Source: Viscum album (Eukaryota; Streptophyta; Magnoliopsida; Santalales; Viscaceae). Taken from it: a DNA stretch of 64,000 nt. This document shows positions 23,580 through 37,030 of the stretch, one piece after another. Both the position numbers and the translations under genes were made by a program. How positions within the stretch are numbered: position 1 is the first letter of the stretch; each line of letters begins with the position of its first letter. Below the pieces are notes generated by a model. The model was not told the origin of the DNA. It saw only the letters and a program-made list of their open reading frames with translations, and made no database searches. The stretch covers positions 1,719,276,889 through 1,719,340,888 of the forward strand of contig OY728125.1 of assembly GCA_963277665.1 (NCBI GenBank), read 5' to 3'.

Positions 23580-26500
23580 TGTCATGAACCAACCCGGGTC
23601 GACCTTGAACTGGTCACCCGAGTCAGTCTACGGCATGTCCTGAAGGGATTTCCCAATCCCCACGGGCTGGAAACTAGTGTCGGGAAACAAAACAAGCAGT
23701 TGGGAATGATTTATCCCAGAAAATAAAATAAATATAAGTATAAATTAACTGAACAAATGGGTAAACAATAAAAGTGGGAAAAAAATAAAATAAAGGTAAC
23801 CAACTATACATACCTCTAAGTAACCCCATGGGTCATCACCAAACATAAATCCAAGATCGAGTGATCCAAAACTAAAACCTGACACTGAAGAGATAAAGTA
23901 GGTGTGAGCATCGAGATGCTTAATAGGAAATCCAAAGTAAAATAACGCCATAAGCCATTATTTTTAATAAGAAATCCAAATCATGCTAGTTTAAAAATAA
24001 GGCATAATAAAATAATGTTTTTCAATTTTTTAAAATTCAAATAAAAATATTTCATTTCCAAGGAAAATGTTTCTATTCTATTTTAAAAATGGGTTTTGAT
24101 TGTGCAATAACATTTCAAAATTTAAGGAGACCAATTTAGATTTTTAAAAAATATGGTTTCCACAAAAGAGGGAACAAGCATGAAACAACTGAATTGAAAA
24201 TCGTATCACAAGAACAATGTGAAGTCCCTAAGTATCTAGTGTTATTTGGGGACCTAGGATCTTTGTTTCTCAGTGAAACGTGGCTTAGAAGGCCACGAAC
24301 CTTATAAAACGTGTCTTAGATGGCCATAAACTTCAGAAAATGTGGCTTAAAAGACCACAACCCTTAGTCATTCATATATTTAGTTAGAGTTGCAATTGTT
24401 AAACCTGCAGTGAAACCAGGTCAAGTCACCTTCGGACCACTAGCCCACAAGTCCTAGTTTCCCCCACCTAGATACCCAGGTTTTCCATTGTGCTCTATTT
24501 CAAGTGGTGGTGAGTTTTTATCAAGAAAACATATATGTATACAACACTTTCTTTATCCAAAACTCATTCAACCTCTCACGACTATTCTCCCTCCCTAATA
24601 GCATCCCCTTTTTATGTCATAAAACATCGCATAAGCCTCTTCATTAAGTACATATCACAAATCACACATTTATCCTACACGTCATGTTTCTAAAATAATG
24701 GGGCATGCCTTAAGAGGGGTTTTTCACTTTCAAAATTCATTTTCAAGGTGCCAATTGGGCCTCATTACTCCACATGAATGATTTTGGCTTTAGAAAACAT
24801 GTTCACCCAAAACTCATTTTGGAGATCATTTTGGAACTTCTTTGAAAAACGTGTCATTTCACCTTTACAAAAAAATCATCCAAAAGACCACGCGTCTTTG
24901 GAAATAGCTACTTTATGTTTGAAACATTAATGAAATCAAACTTCATGAACCTAAACCATTTAAATATATATATATATACTGCATATGTATTTGGTGAGGA
25001 AGAAGAAGATTAACTTTCAATAAAACACTAAGCAATTGTGGAAATTCTAATTAAAGATCAGGGCACAGGGAACCTACCTTAAAAATGTCGTTATTCATCG
25101 ACGATAACTCGAACTGACACTTGGTTCATACACACACATGCATTTATATATATATATACACACCCCTAGCTGCGTTGCACATATTCCCCACGCCATGAGG
25201 GAATATGTTCAAAGTGGGCATATATATATATATATTCCTTACCCAATTCATGTACATGTAGGATACCTTTACACCCGCATCCCAAAACATTCGTAGCAAG
25301 TTCCATCGCACTATACATATCATTTAATAAATTAATAGAACAATTTATGAAATGCTTCAAAATTAGCACCACAGAATTTACACAAATGAAACGCACCCAA
25401 ATTATATCAAAATGTAACTTTAAAACCAATTGTACATCATAACCATACTAAAACATGACTTGAACCATTTTAGAAATTTAAATTAACCATTTAAAATTTT
25501 TATAAAGCAATATCAAGAGGCATCGCAAGGCTTTGTACACACAAAAACCCACTCACATTTCAGTTTTTAGTCCAAAAGCACACTACAGCCATTTAAAATC
25601 ATAATTCTCATCACTTTTATAATTTAAAATATCATTTAGAAACTTGATAAAATAATTCCATAAAACTCCACAAGGCTATACACCGAAAACACACTAAAAT
25701 TTTACTTTTTAAACCAAGCACATAGCGAAACCTTCTCAAATTATCATTCGCATCACACTCACAAATAAATAAATCATTTCAATAAATAATATAACATTTA
25801 TAAAATTCAAAACAAGGATTTTTCCCAAAAACATACTCCATTTCCTCTCTTTAAAATCTAACTCACCTCAAAACATTTTCCAAACATGGTTTGCACCTTT
25901 TATACAAATAAAAACACCATTAAAACAACATATGAAACAACTTCAATAACACCCCCAAGTGCTTCTAAACCCAAAGAGCACCTGGACCATCTCTAAAAAC
26001 AATTTCATATCAATGCCTTATCAAAATACAACTTCAATCCTACAAATAATTTAATAAATAACATGCATGGTTTATAAAATCATAAGCAGTGACATGACTA
26101 TGTTTTCCACATACAACAAACACTTTTTCACTTAAAATCGCCACTTTAAAACCAAATCCACCTAAATTACTTTCACAAATAATTTTTTCACCACCTAATA
26201 TAATCCTAGAACATGCGAAAACACTCAATAAATCATAATAATTCATCAATTAAAGGGTAAGCATGAAATAACTTGTCTCGCGTGTTGAAAACTCCATCAC
26301 ACTGTGCGAAACAACAATAGCACACTAAACACACCACAAGAGAACCCTAAGAAGTCATGATTCAACCAAAAACAATAATATAAAACCCTAGAATAAACTC
26401 CATACCCATTGAAAACCTAAAATCCCCAAAGTAAGAACCAAAACACAAGTAAAAGGAGAAGATGAGCTTACCGTGAGGGGAATTGTCCATGGAAGAAGGA

Positions 26501-27002
26501 TGTGATGGTCGAGCAGGGGTGCGACGGGTCTGGTGTGATGTGGAAGGATGGAACTAGTGTGGTTCATGTCAGCTGGAGAAGTTCATAAATTGGGGAAGAG
26601 GGAGGGGTTTCAGGGAGGCAGGAGAAGGGTCTCAGCCGGTGGGGTTGTGTCATGCGGGTCTCTGGGGGGAGCCGGGTGAGGAGGTCGCGGAGAGGGGAGA
26701 TCAAAGAGGGGGCCACCGTGGAGAAGGGAGCTCGGCGGCAAGGAGAGCAGGGGGGTCAGTGCATTTCAATTCCGAGAAAGGGGTGATCTGTGCAAATAGG
26801 AGGGAATGGGGGTTGTTCGGTTGCGCTATAGGAAGGGGAAGGGGGGTGTTCGACTAGGGTTTATTTTTATTCAAACTAGTTAAATTGATTTAAATAATAA
26901 TTATTGTTATTATTATTTTTATTATTATACTGATAATAATAATAATAACCCAAAATGTTATAAAATAAAATAAAATACAGCGCGTCTGGTCGAGGCGTGA
27001 CA
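23580..27002 (-). repeat. 5' LTR of LARD-like element
   Basis: 3423 bp; the + strand runs TGTCATGAACC...GGCGTGACA. It pairs with 17278-20707 from end to end with mostly single-base and short indel differences. Confidence 0.95.
24279..24371 (+). repeat. 31-bp tandem triplet with hairpin core (copy in 5' LTR)
   Basis: Units begin at 24279, 24310 and 24341, in register with the triplet at 17979. Unit 1 keeps the CGTGGC/GCCACG stem. Confidence 0.85.
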
Positions 27003-27007
27003 ACTAC
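27003..27007. repeat. right target-site duplication of LARD-like element (ACTAC)
   Basis: Exact match to 17273-17277. Confidence 0.85.
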
Positions 27008-28589
27008 AACCTCAACAAACATAACTAATTCATTTTTAATGTCCACCACTAAATATTAAATCTAAATATGTATATAATATATATATATATATACTATATT
27101 GATATCATTATTAAAATTATGGAGATGATGGAACCATGAGACATGCAAGGACTAACTGTAAAAAATTGGAACTTATATAGAAAATGACACAGGTAACACC
27201 CAGAAATGATGATTTAAAAAAAGTATTAATAAAATTTGTTGAAATACTATAAGTGGATTATATATTATATTATAATTATTTATATGGTTATATTATATAA
27301 GTATATAAAATTTGAATTTATAACACATGACATTGAAATAACTTATGATTTGAGTCAAACCGGTGGCAGGGGTTTTTTAACTCAATTTCCCTTTATTGGG
27401 TTATAAAACTTCTTCATTGACATGGATATGATATTATCCTGATACAATTTATCTATAAATATATTTGTGATTTATTTAAAATAATTAATATTGATTAACA
27501 TATGTTCACATAATCACTTCATGTATTACTTATCACATAAAATTCTATTATCAATGCTAGTGTTTTCTTTATCTTAATCTCACTTTATTGAGACATGTTT
27601 CATGTATTGCATTGTGATTTTATTATATGTTGTACTTACAACACCATTAATTCACTTTTACATAATAATTCATTTAATTCAATGGATTTATATAGATATA
27701 TAATATTTTTGGTTTTAATTTCCTTCTATTCAAAATTTTCAAAATAAGTGAGGGTTTAATTAAATATCTCAACTTATTTTAGGATTATTTTTTCTATGTT
27801 TTAATTGGGAGAATAATATGATATTTCTATCATTACACAAATATATTTTTTCTACTCTACATGTATTTATAAATGAAATTTTTTCCTTTCATTTTTCTCT
27901 ATCCATGTAATCAAATTTCTAATATAATTGTTTATAGAAAATTGATTCTATTGTTCTATTCTATTGGGAATGATTTCCTTGAATATCCATATTTTCTACA
28001 AAAGGTTTTAAAATTTTTTTTTACTATTGCTCATTGATTTATTAAATTAATTTTTACACACATTTTAATTTATACATAAAATATTAAAATGAATCAACTT
28101 ACCAATTTATGAAAGAGTCACTTTTTTCAGATGGTGTGTAGAGAATCAATTATTTAATACATTCTACACAAAACTATTTTCTATATATCATGAATATAAA
28201 TTTAAATAATGATTGATTTATAATATTTCATTTTTTAAGGAAACTTTTTTTATAATATTTATTATATTTTTAGATTTTAAATATATTTTTCTAATTAAAT
28301 TTTTATTTTACTCAATGATAGTTATTTTGATATTTTATCACTATTTTAATCTTTTTCAATATCATTTGATGAATCTTATTCTTTACTAGGGATATAATCT
28401 ATGGAAAACTAATCACCATATTTCTCTGAATGTCCTGATATCTTGTAGACTAGGGGAAGTATTTTCATTTTTCATGATTGTTCTTCCAATATCAAATGTT
28501 ATTGATCATTATGAAACATTGATTAAGTTTGATTTTTTATTTTTATGATGAATGAATTAGAAATATTAATTTTTGAGTGAGGTCTAGTT
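27008..28589. other. AT-rich unclassified DNA
   Basis: Very AT-rich with a (TA)n patch near 27075-27095. No frame over 60 codons and no recognised motif. It may be the worn upstream part of the LTR fossil that ends at 29188. Confidence 0.35.
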
Positions 28590-29188
28590 ATTGATGATTC
28601 ATCTATGCACTGGTAGGTCTGGTGAGATTAAATAGTATGTGAATTTGATATATTAATTTTCAATTTATGTATGATGTCTTGGCACGATTCCTTGATGATA
28701 AGTTGAAGATTCTATTCATTATGCATTCCACCCTTGGGAAATCAGTTATTGATGTCCATGTGATTATTTTATATTTTATTTTATGTTAAGATAAATTTCA
28801 ATATCATGTAATTTTTTATATGTAATTAAATGATCATCATTTATTCCTTCTATACTATTAATTCCATTTTTATTCTTTCATTTATTCTATTATATGAATT
28901 CTATTATAAATAATTCGATCTCATCCTTGTATTTTCATTAATTTTATATGGATATATAGAATTTTATTTTAATTGATATTGAAGGTTTAGAAAGATGTAA
29001 TAAAAATGATATCGAATAATAAACTATTTTTTATTTTATGTTTTTAAATGTAATGTGATATTAATTCATGTATCAGGTTTTGCAAGAGTACTAAACTAAT
29101 CAATCCCTCAGTATGTGCTCTCTTATATATAATGAAAATTTAATAAAGTATCCACCATCTCTAGGGTGGTATATTTGGGTTTGTTACA
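28590..29188 (+). repeat. LTR fossil of the gypsy-2 family, + orientation
   Basis: Matches the reverse complement of the gypsy-2 LTR start region (57134-57740) in order: TGTCTTGGCAC, ATTATGCATTCCA, and AGTACTAAACTAATC against GACTACTAAACTAATT. It ends GGGTTTGTTACA where gypsy-2 has GGGCGTTACA. No PBS follows, so it is a 3' LTR or solo fragment. Heavily mutated. Confidence 0.55.
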
Positions 29189-30399
29189 TGTGTAGTCTTA
29201 TTCCCACTCAACATGTGTAAGAGGGATGATTGAGTCAATTCACAACCATCTATTTTTTGGGGTGTTCCCTATAGGATCATATATTCCATATACACATCCA
29301 CTTTATAGCATAATATTATGATTCATTCCTAGTAAAACAATATAATATATACTTTATCAATATTTTATAATGTAATACTATGATTAATATTTTCCCTATG
29401 GTTTCCACTAATTTTCTATCAACTTAGTTTTAAAAATACCTATAACATTTTCAAATGCCACCTATAGTGACCCAAGCCTTAATCAAATATTATTTTGCAT
29501 GTCTTCAAATACATTTTCTAAAAATTATAACCAATAATCAATAACTATATTGTATTTGGATGAATAGATACATAAATACATTATATTAAATATAAAAACA
29601 CCATATTTATTTAAAAATCCAGGAAGGGCTTCTAACTCTCATGTATCTTCAAATACTAAAAAATGATACCCTTGGGAGAATTCAATAGTAAATGGGTGAG
29701 CTAGGAAGCCCATAAATGCATGAAACATGTAAATTTGGAATAACATGAGATTCAAGAGGCCAAATATAAATCAATGTCATTAGACATTGCATTATCTTAT
29801 GTTTTTTGTTATGAATTTATTCTCTATCATTTGAGGATATTTTAACATTTATATTTTTAAATAATTAAGTCATAACTCATACATTAGAAAACAATATAAT
29901 ACAAAGTCGACTCATCATATTAGTATCCATTTATCACATAATATAAAAAATTTAAAACAAAGCATGATTTCTTTTCTTGGTAAATTTTTTCAACAATAAA
30001 CATGGCTTCATCAATTCCCTTTCCCATCCTTAAACCCTGTGAACAAAATTTAAAAACATGGGATGAACAAAAAAATATTAATAAGGGATACACAATTAAG
30101 AAAAACCATTAGTCCAATGAAAACATGAAAACACATATAACATTTAACATTATCTTGAGAATTATTTTAGCATATTAAATAAAAAATATCTCATGAAAAA
30201 CACAGACACCTTTTTCCTAAAAAAAATCATAAAATACGTAGCATGAAATTAAAAACACTTCTTGGTAACTTAGTGTATAAAATTAATAACCCATTTTGAA
30301 CTCTTGTATGAAGTAAATATATTATATTTAAATCCAAAAAAGAATCCATTTGGTAACTCCCACACAATTTCCTTTTAAGACAAGGAAGATAAACCAATT
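29189..30399. other. AT-rich unclassified DNA
   Basis: No protein motif or clear repeat. A+T content is as high as in the adjoining LTR fossils. Confidence 0.3.
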
Positions 30400-32520
30400 A
30401 ATTATAGTTATATCTCAGTGCGCCCATTATTTAAGCTATAACAGGCTCACCCAATGCTATGTGGGCCAGCTTATCAAATAAACTAGAACAGGCTCACCTG
30501 GTGATTTCTAGGACACCTCATCATATATGTTATAATGGTATCAAAAATAGATTCTTGTTGCACCCCATTGTATGATTCTCAAGAACCATTATATCATTAA
30601 AACAATTTTATTCTATCATTTTTTAAAATCTCATTTAAACTCATAAAAAGTAACCTTTGGAGGTCAAAATACCATTTCATTAAAACCCATTTCCAAGACC
30701 AAAATTCCATTTTATTTTGAAAGCCCATTTTCAATACCAAAATATAAAAAAAATGAGAATAGTTTTTTCATTTAAGAAAACATATTATCTTATAAAGGAA
30801 GCTCTTAATGAAATAACAGTCATGATGATAGGAAACTCCATTATCACCATTCCATTTAAAACACATAAAAATATTCAATTTGATAAACATTAATATATCT
30901 TTAAATATATATAATATAAACTCTATAAATATTTTATTTCTATATAATAAATTTCAGAAAATATTTTTAAACATGTACAATGAAGAGAAAGAGGGTTTGA
31001 AGGAAAACATTAAAGAGGGTTTTAAAAGGAAAAGTCCCTTATCACTTGGAAAAAAATAAATCATAATGCACATGAAATAAAAAGATTATTAAAGCGTTAA
31101 ATACCATTATAATATATAAATTAATGATATATATTTTCATAGGGGATATGTAAAATCCAGAAATACCCCCCCCCCCCAAAGAGATTTACACGAATTCTTT
31201 ACCTTGAGTAAGAATTATCATTCTTGTATATATCATACAGAAAAAAAACTTATGTGAATTATGTAAATGTGTGGAAAACATTTCAATATTTATTAATAAC
31301 ATTTTTTAACTTATTAAAAAGTTATATAAATTTACTTAATAAATTATGTTTAATTCATATGTTTTGACCATATTTTATTTCATGTCAAAAACGACTTTGG
31401 TAAGTCAACTATATTCAAAGTAGTCATCGAGTAAAAATATATAGATTAATAGTCATGAAATAATTATCATATTTATATGTCAAATATATTTTTAAATCTA
31501 ATCATGGATTGTATTTATGAAAAATGAAGTTACGATTAGAAAGATGGTGGGTCGTATGTGGGCATGAGTAACGTTTCTATTTTTTAATGGTCATTATGGA
31601 ACGAAGATAAGTAAAATTTATCATTACACAATTAAAATTATATAATAATACCATATGTTTTAAATATATATTTTTATATATCATTATTGTGATATGGTGA
31701 TGAAAAATTTAATCACATCTTTTTAAGGAGGTGGTAGTCCATACATCCAAGAATGACATTACACCTTTTTCAATGAGTGAAAAGGTAAAAATGAAAATTA
31801 TGTTTTATAATTTCAAAATGATAAATATGTTTTCAATAAAAAATGATTCATTTATATCACATTTATTCATTATATTTACCCATGTTAACTTCTTGTTAAT
31901 ACTTTAGTAAAAGTGAATCAAAACACATTGTGAGAAGGTAGTCTACCGCACACACGAATAGTTATATCGTCTCCCTTATGTATTGCAATTTAAATATTTT
32001 ATATATGATATAATGAATAAATAGGTATTTTTAATTTATAATTATAAAATATAAATATTAAATCCATCATTATAAAAAACTCAGAAAGATGGTAATGGAA
32101 AAAACGAATGACAACATTTCGCGGGACGGTAGTCTTCCTTACAAAAGAACGATGATTTTGAATGCCATTTTATGGAAGTTTGTGTATATTTAGGTAATTA
32201 CATTATCATTAAAAATTAAATTTTATTTAATATATTCAGGTTATTATATTATAATTGTAGAAAAATAATTGAAGTGTTGGAGAAACAAATAGAACAGAAA
32301 CACCCGTTAACGAACCTTTCCTCTTCTTTAGGTTTCTCCTTTTGGTTTGCATAAAAGGCCTTTATTGGATGGTTTTTGAACAAAAGTAAGGATTATATGA
32401 GGATATTAGAGATTTTTATATTTTATTTCAGTAGTTATTCTCTGAAAAAGTTTTTTGAGGTTTTAAGGGAGGAAAAGAGTTGGTGGCCTTTTATAAGTGA
32501 GGTGAGCGGCACGCCCAATG
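30400..32520 (-). repeat. LTR fossil of the gypsy-2 family, - orientation, with four U3 subrepeats
   Basis: The stretch CCTCTTCTTTAGG..TCTCCTTTTGG and the TATA block CCTTTTATAAG (32487-32497) followed by GTGAGGGGCAC-like sequence match the gypsy-2 LTR at 59140-59340. Upstream, motifs like GGTAGTCCRTAC recur at 31546, 31733, 31937 and 32128. The last lies 359 bp from the TATA block, against 363 bp in the gypsy-2 LTR. The outer ends cannot be placed. Confidence 0.6.
32487..32497 (-). promoter_or_regulatory. TATA box of the LTR fossil
   Basis: The minus strand reads CTTATAAAAGG, equal in context to 59313-59324. Confidence 0.5.
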
Positions 32521-34780
32521 ATTTTTGAAAGAGTGAATCAAACCCACGTTTTTTCATGTCACAGGGCCCTAATAATTCCCCAAACGTGATCAAAGAAGGT
32601 ATAAGTTAAAAATATGTCCATAAAATTGCTTTCAAACAATTGTTTCAGTCATTTGGACCCTTCTGATTATATTTTAACCACTAAGTAAATTCATTTTTTA
32701 CATAAATCATTATAATTAATTTAATTTTTTTTCAAAAATCTAATTGGTAAAAATTATGATGAAATTATTAGAAATTATAATTTATTATTATTTCAAATAT
32801 TAAATCTATTTTTACAAATTCAATTCATAAATTTGGTCCAAATTAAATCAATATTAATCCCACAGTCACAGAGAGATTACATGTTTTTAAGAAGACTGTT
32901 TTTTTTAGAAAAAGATGACTCAATATTAATTCCATAACTAATAATAATCATTACCTGAAACTAATTTAAAATTTAGTTTTATATAATCTATACAATTCAG
33001 TTAAAACATTTACCATTGTGTATTTTTTAATTAATTTTGAAGGAGAAACATTATGCATTTCAATGTAGTTTTTAGAAATCCAGACATTAGACCCAAAAAC
33101 AAACTTATACTAAATAATAATATAATTTTGATTCAAAAATAATTAAGTGGATTAAATTTGAAATAAATAATACATATATTACTTTAAAACATATTAGGAC
33201 TCTAAAATTATGTAATTTATTAAAAATTCATATAATTTTAATAAAAATCAGTATTTTTAACTATTCACAAAACAATTAATATTGTTTAAAAATACAAAAA
33301 CATTACCCCAAGTAAATTTTTATAATATTATTCCAATATTTATATTCATTTTACCATAATTAAATTTATAAATTTATAAATTAATATTTTAAATAAAACC
33401 TTAGATGAAACTTTTTTAGTTAAACTATTTTATTTTTTCATTTAAAAATACATAATATTTTTATATATAATAAAACTATCTAATTGATATTAATAAATAT
33501 CAAACTTATTAATTCTATCATTACCTTGGTTGTCACATAAAACATGATATTATAAAGTGGGTATTTATAACCCAGGAAACATATAAAATTAAAATTATAT
33601 CATAAGATCATTGAATCATAAACATGTTATAAAAACATAAAATATTATATCATGAACATATGTCAAGTGTCCATCTCAAGACCAACCTCATATTGTGTAA
33701 AAATGCCAATATTGGATTAGATTCGGTCTCTAATAACATATATAAAATATAATGATATATTAATATTTTCCCAACACATTTGTGGTGTATATAATTCTAG
33801 TACCACTCATCGGATAGATGAAAATCTAACATATACAAGCCAAAAGATGAAAATAAACCATAAAAATCTTAAACATAAGCAAATTCATATAGAAGGATAT
33901 GGGCTTCATAATTATGATTCAACTCATAAAAAGGATAAATGTTCAGTATTCCCAATATAACGAGGAATTAATTATTTCTGGATGTTTATTTAAAAAAATT
34001 AAAAGGTTTTGAGCATTGAGTTCAATTATATATAATTCATTAGAATGGTCTAGGATATGAAATAATAAAATTGTACCACATGGCTGAATCTCTATAATTA
34101 GATGATATTTTTGAATAATGATAGAAAATATTTTGGTAAACCAAATTTGATCCATTATTTTATTAATAAAATAATGTGGTTTTTTATAATCTATTCATTT
34201 TTTAAAGTGATTTTATTTCAGTGATTATTCTCAATAGACGAGAAATAAAAAAATCCCCCTTAATCTAGTTTAATTAATATTTTGCATTTCCAAGGGAACT
34301 AAAAAATTTATAACCTTAAAAAAATTATATTCATCCAATTATCTATTTAATGTAAATTTATTCAAAAATATAATATTTATGTGAGGAGAATTTTTCATAA
34401 AAGGGATAAAGGTAAAGAGAATGTGTAATTGAAAATTCATGAAGGAGTACGAAAGATCCCTTAGCTTCATGCCTAAGTTAACTCTGTAATTACTCTTAAC
34501 ATCCTGAATAATAAAATTATGTTTATTTTATACTTACATAATAACATTAATCAACTATATTTAACATGAAAGGGTCCATTACCAATTGTATTTTGTTTAT
34601 TAATAGTATAGTTTTATTGCCCATGTTGATTACTTGAGGTTGTTAAAATAATTTAAATATGACTTCTTATGTTTGATGAAAATAGAAGAAAAAAGTTTAA
34701 AATAGTTTTATTATATAAATAGAATTAATAGTTTTATAATAATTAGTTTTATTAAAAAAATATATTTTTAAATCCTTCCA
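32521..34780. other. AT-rich DNA, probably rest of the LTR fossil
   Basis: In the gypsy-2 LTR about 1.55 kb follows the TATA block, so part of this stretch should be LTR. Decay is too great for me to align it. The 70-codon frame at 33943-34155 has no motif. Confidence 0.3.
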
Positions 34781-35050
34781 TGATGGGTGGTCGTGAAAAA
34801 TTAAACTCATTTCTCATGGAAGAGGTGGTCCGCACATAAGAAAGATTGTTGTTTTCATTTATCAATGAATGAGATAGAGTTATTGTAAATAATAATATAG
34901 AAATTTAATAATCATATAATATATATATATATATATCATATTTATCTATCAATTAATTCATATTTACAAGATATAAATGGCATTCATGAAAAACTAAATA
35001 GGTCGATTTGTGGAAGCGATAGTCCATGCAACGTACAAATGATGCTTTCA
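34781..35050 (-). repeat. second minus-strand fossil of the U3 subrepeat
   Basis: GAGGTGGTCCGCACATAAG at 34822 and GCGATAGTCCATGCAACGTA at 35015 are about 193 bp apart, the spacing seen at 31.5-32.1 kb and 58.75-58.95 kb. No TATA block was found at the expected distance. Confidence 0.4.
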
Positions 35051-36650
35051 TCTATAACAGAATATTGAGAGGAACAATTAATTTTTATCCTAGAAATATA
35101 ATATCATATAATAATAGTGATACTGAGGAAATTATATTTTTTTGGATATAAGATATTTGTTAGAGGTAGATTAAGGAAAAAGGATTATGAATATGATAAT
35201 ATTTATATTAGAGACTTGATATTCTCCAAAGGATCTACTTAAAAGTGAACGAAATAAGATGACTTATAGATATTACATTTTGAAGGATGAGTAAATTATA
35301 TTTTTAATATTCAGTTTAATAAAAAATTTTAGGGAAATTATTAATGGAAGTCTAACCATGGAGGGGTATGAGTTATCACCCAGTATAATGGAAAACAATG
35401 GAACTTCTGGGAATATTGTTTACACTTCCAAGAAATAATTATATTATTCCATGGAAATTGACTCCAAACATTCAAGTTGTTAGAGTTAGGGTGGGAAAAA
35501 TATAATTAATTCACTTAAAGGACCTCATTGTCATGTTTTCAACATGTTTTATATCATTTTCCATACGTTTTTATATATTACCACTTTGATTTTTTACGTT
35601 GGTAACAAATTTTTAACTAAACATTGTATGTTTTTTTTGAAATAAAAGGTACCACATATTACAAAAATATTATTTTATCGACATAAAATTCTTCTCATTT
35701 TATAATAATTAATTTTATAAATATTATAAAATCTATATTTAACATTAAAAATATAATATATAAAACCTTCTTTTTATCGAAAAATTTCATTTTACCATTA
35801 TATGTTCTAAATTGTATTTATTGTTGATTACGTATTGAATTAGTGTTATTATAATTATATAGAGGTTTGAGAATAACATTATATACGTAATTTAAATTAT
35901 ATCCACTTAATTTATTGGAAACAATAACACTATATTAGCCAAAATTACAATTTAAAAAACCTTATCACTATTATCACAGTAATTAACATTATTCATTGTA
36001 AAATTATTATTTTACATAAAAATGAAATTAAACATTTTAAATAATCTTTAAATTTTAAAATAATATAGAAATAATGTTTGGGTATTTAATTTCTAAAATT
36101 CAGAAATACTACATTTTAATGTAACCACTTAAAAATAGCTTTTATTGTGAATGATTATTTGAATTCCAAAAATATTAAATTCTTCTTTCATAAATTTTAC
36201 ATAATTTTCTAATTCCTTAAATAAATTATTAATGATATAATCTGTATAATAGAAACCTATATTAATATTTGAATCCATTCATGTATTATAAATGGGATAT
36301 TTTTTTAGTTAAATATGTATTTTTAATATTCACTAAAAAATATTTCTTTTTTAATTTTAAAATATCATCGTATGACTATATTGATATACAAAATATATAA
36401 AACGATGTTAATTTACTGAAATTAAAATTATAAATTTATTATTAATATAGGAATTAAAAATTTAGTTACTAATATCGATTCCCACTATTTTAATGGTAAT
36501 AACGATCATCTTAATATTGCAATTTAATTAAATATTGACTTTTTTTATGTTTTTCTAGTATTTTATGTTACATAAGTTACTAGACATAATACATATTCTG
36601 GGGAAATAATAACTAATATCTCATGTCATTATCTTATTCCTTATATGAGT
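35051..36650. other. AT-rich unclassified DNA
   Basis: No frame over 60 codons, no repeat that I could define. Confidence 0.3.
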
Positions 36651-36660
36651 AAAAATAAAA

Positions 36661-37030
36661 ATGGGTAAAGGTAGAATTCACTATAAACTTCATAATAAAT
36701 GTTATAATTATAGTAAAATTGGATACATCATTTCGAAGTCTCCATTGGGAATCCGAAATGAAAATGAAGACAATGAAGGAATTAAGAGATCCATAAAGTG
36801 AAGCAAAATAGATTATAATAAATCACTCCTAATCAAATGATATGATTAATATTGTATATAATTCATTTAAAAAAATTAAAATCACTTATGAAAAACAATA
36901 TGGTGGAAAAATTTGTGTTCATGAGGTTAATTTAAAAGAAAAATTAGAAAAAGTTATCACAGATCATGAATTTGGAGATACTGCTTCTTCAAAGGACAGA
37001 ACTAAATTATTATGTTTAGTTTACTATTGA
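36661..37030 (+). pseudogene. possible gag fossil with a decayed zinc knuckle
   Basis: The frame from 36661 reads MGKGRIHYKL then CYNYSKIGYIISKS. The spacing is that of a CCHC knuckle, but the second Cys is Tyr, the His is Tyr and the last Cys is Ser; the two Tyr codons could each arise by one transition. A short frame follows at 36842-37030 (62 codons) rich in Lys and Glu. No other domain supports the call, so it may be chance. Confidence 0.3.

Larger units (their letters stand above)
17278..27002 (-). mobile_element. LARD-like non-autonomous LTR element
   Basis: 9.7 kb: two LTRs of 3430 and 3423 bp around a 2.87-kb internal region, with PBS next to the LTR at 23580, PPT next to the LTR at 20707, and ACTAC on both sides. 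No RT, RNase H, integrase or zinc knuckle is visible in any frame inside, which matches large retrotransposon derivatives (LARDs) that are mobilised in trans. The PPT is nearly the same as that of gypsy-1 and both use the initiator-Met PBS, so a related gypsy element is a likely helper (inference). By eye the LTRs match better than those of gypsy-1, so this is probably a younger insertion. Confidence 0.9.

Noticed and set aside
27190..27215. GGTAACACCCAGAAATG as an LTR start, with a relative at 31149
   Set aside because: No TSD, PBS or matching LTR body could be found. A short resemblance to a common LTR opening is not enough.
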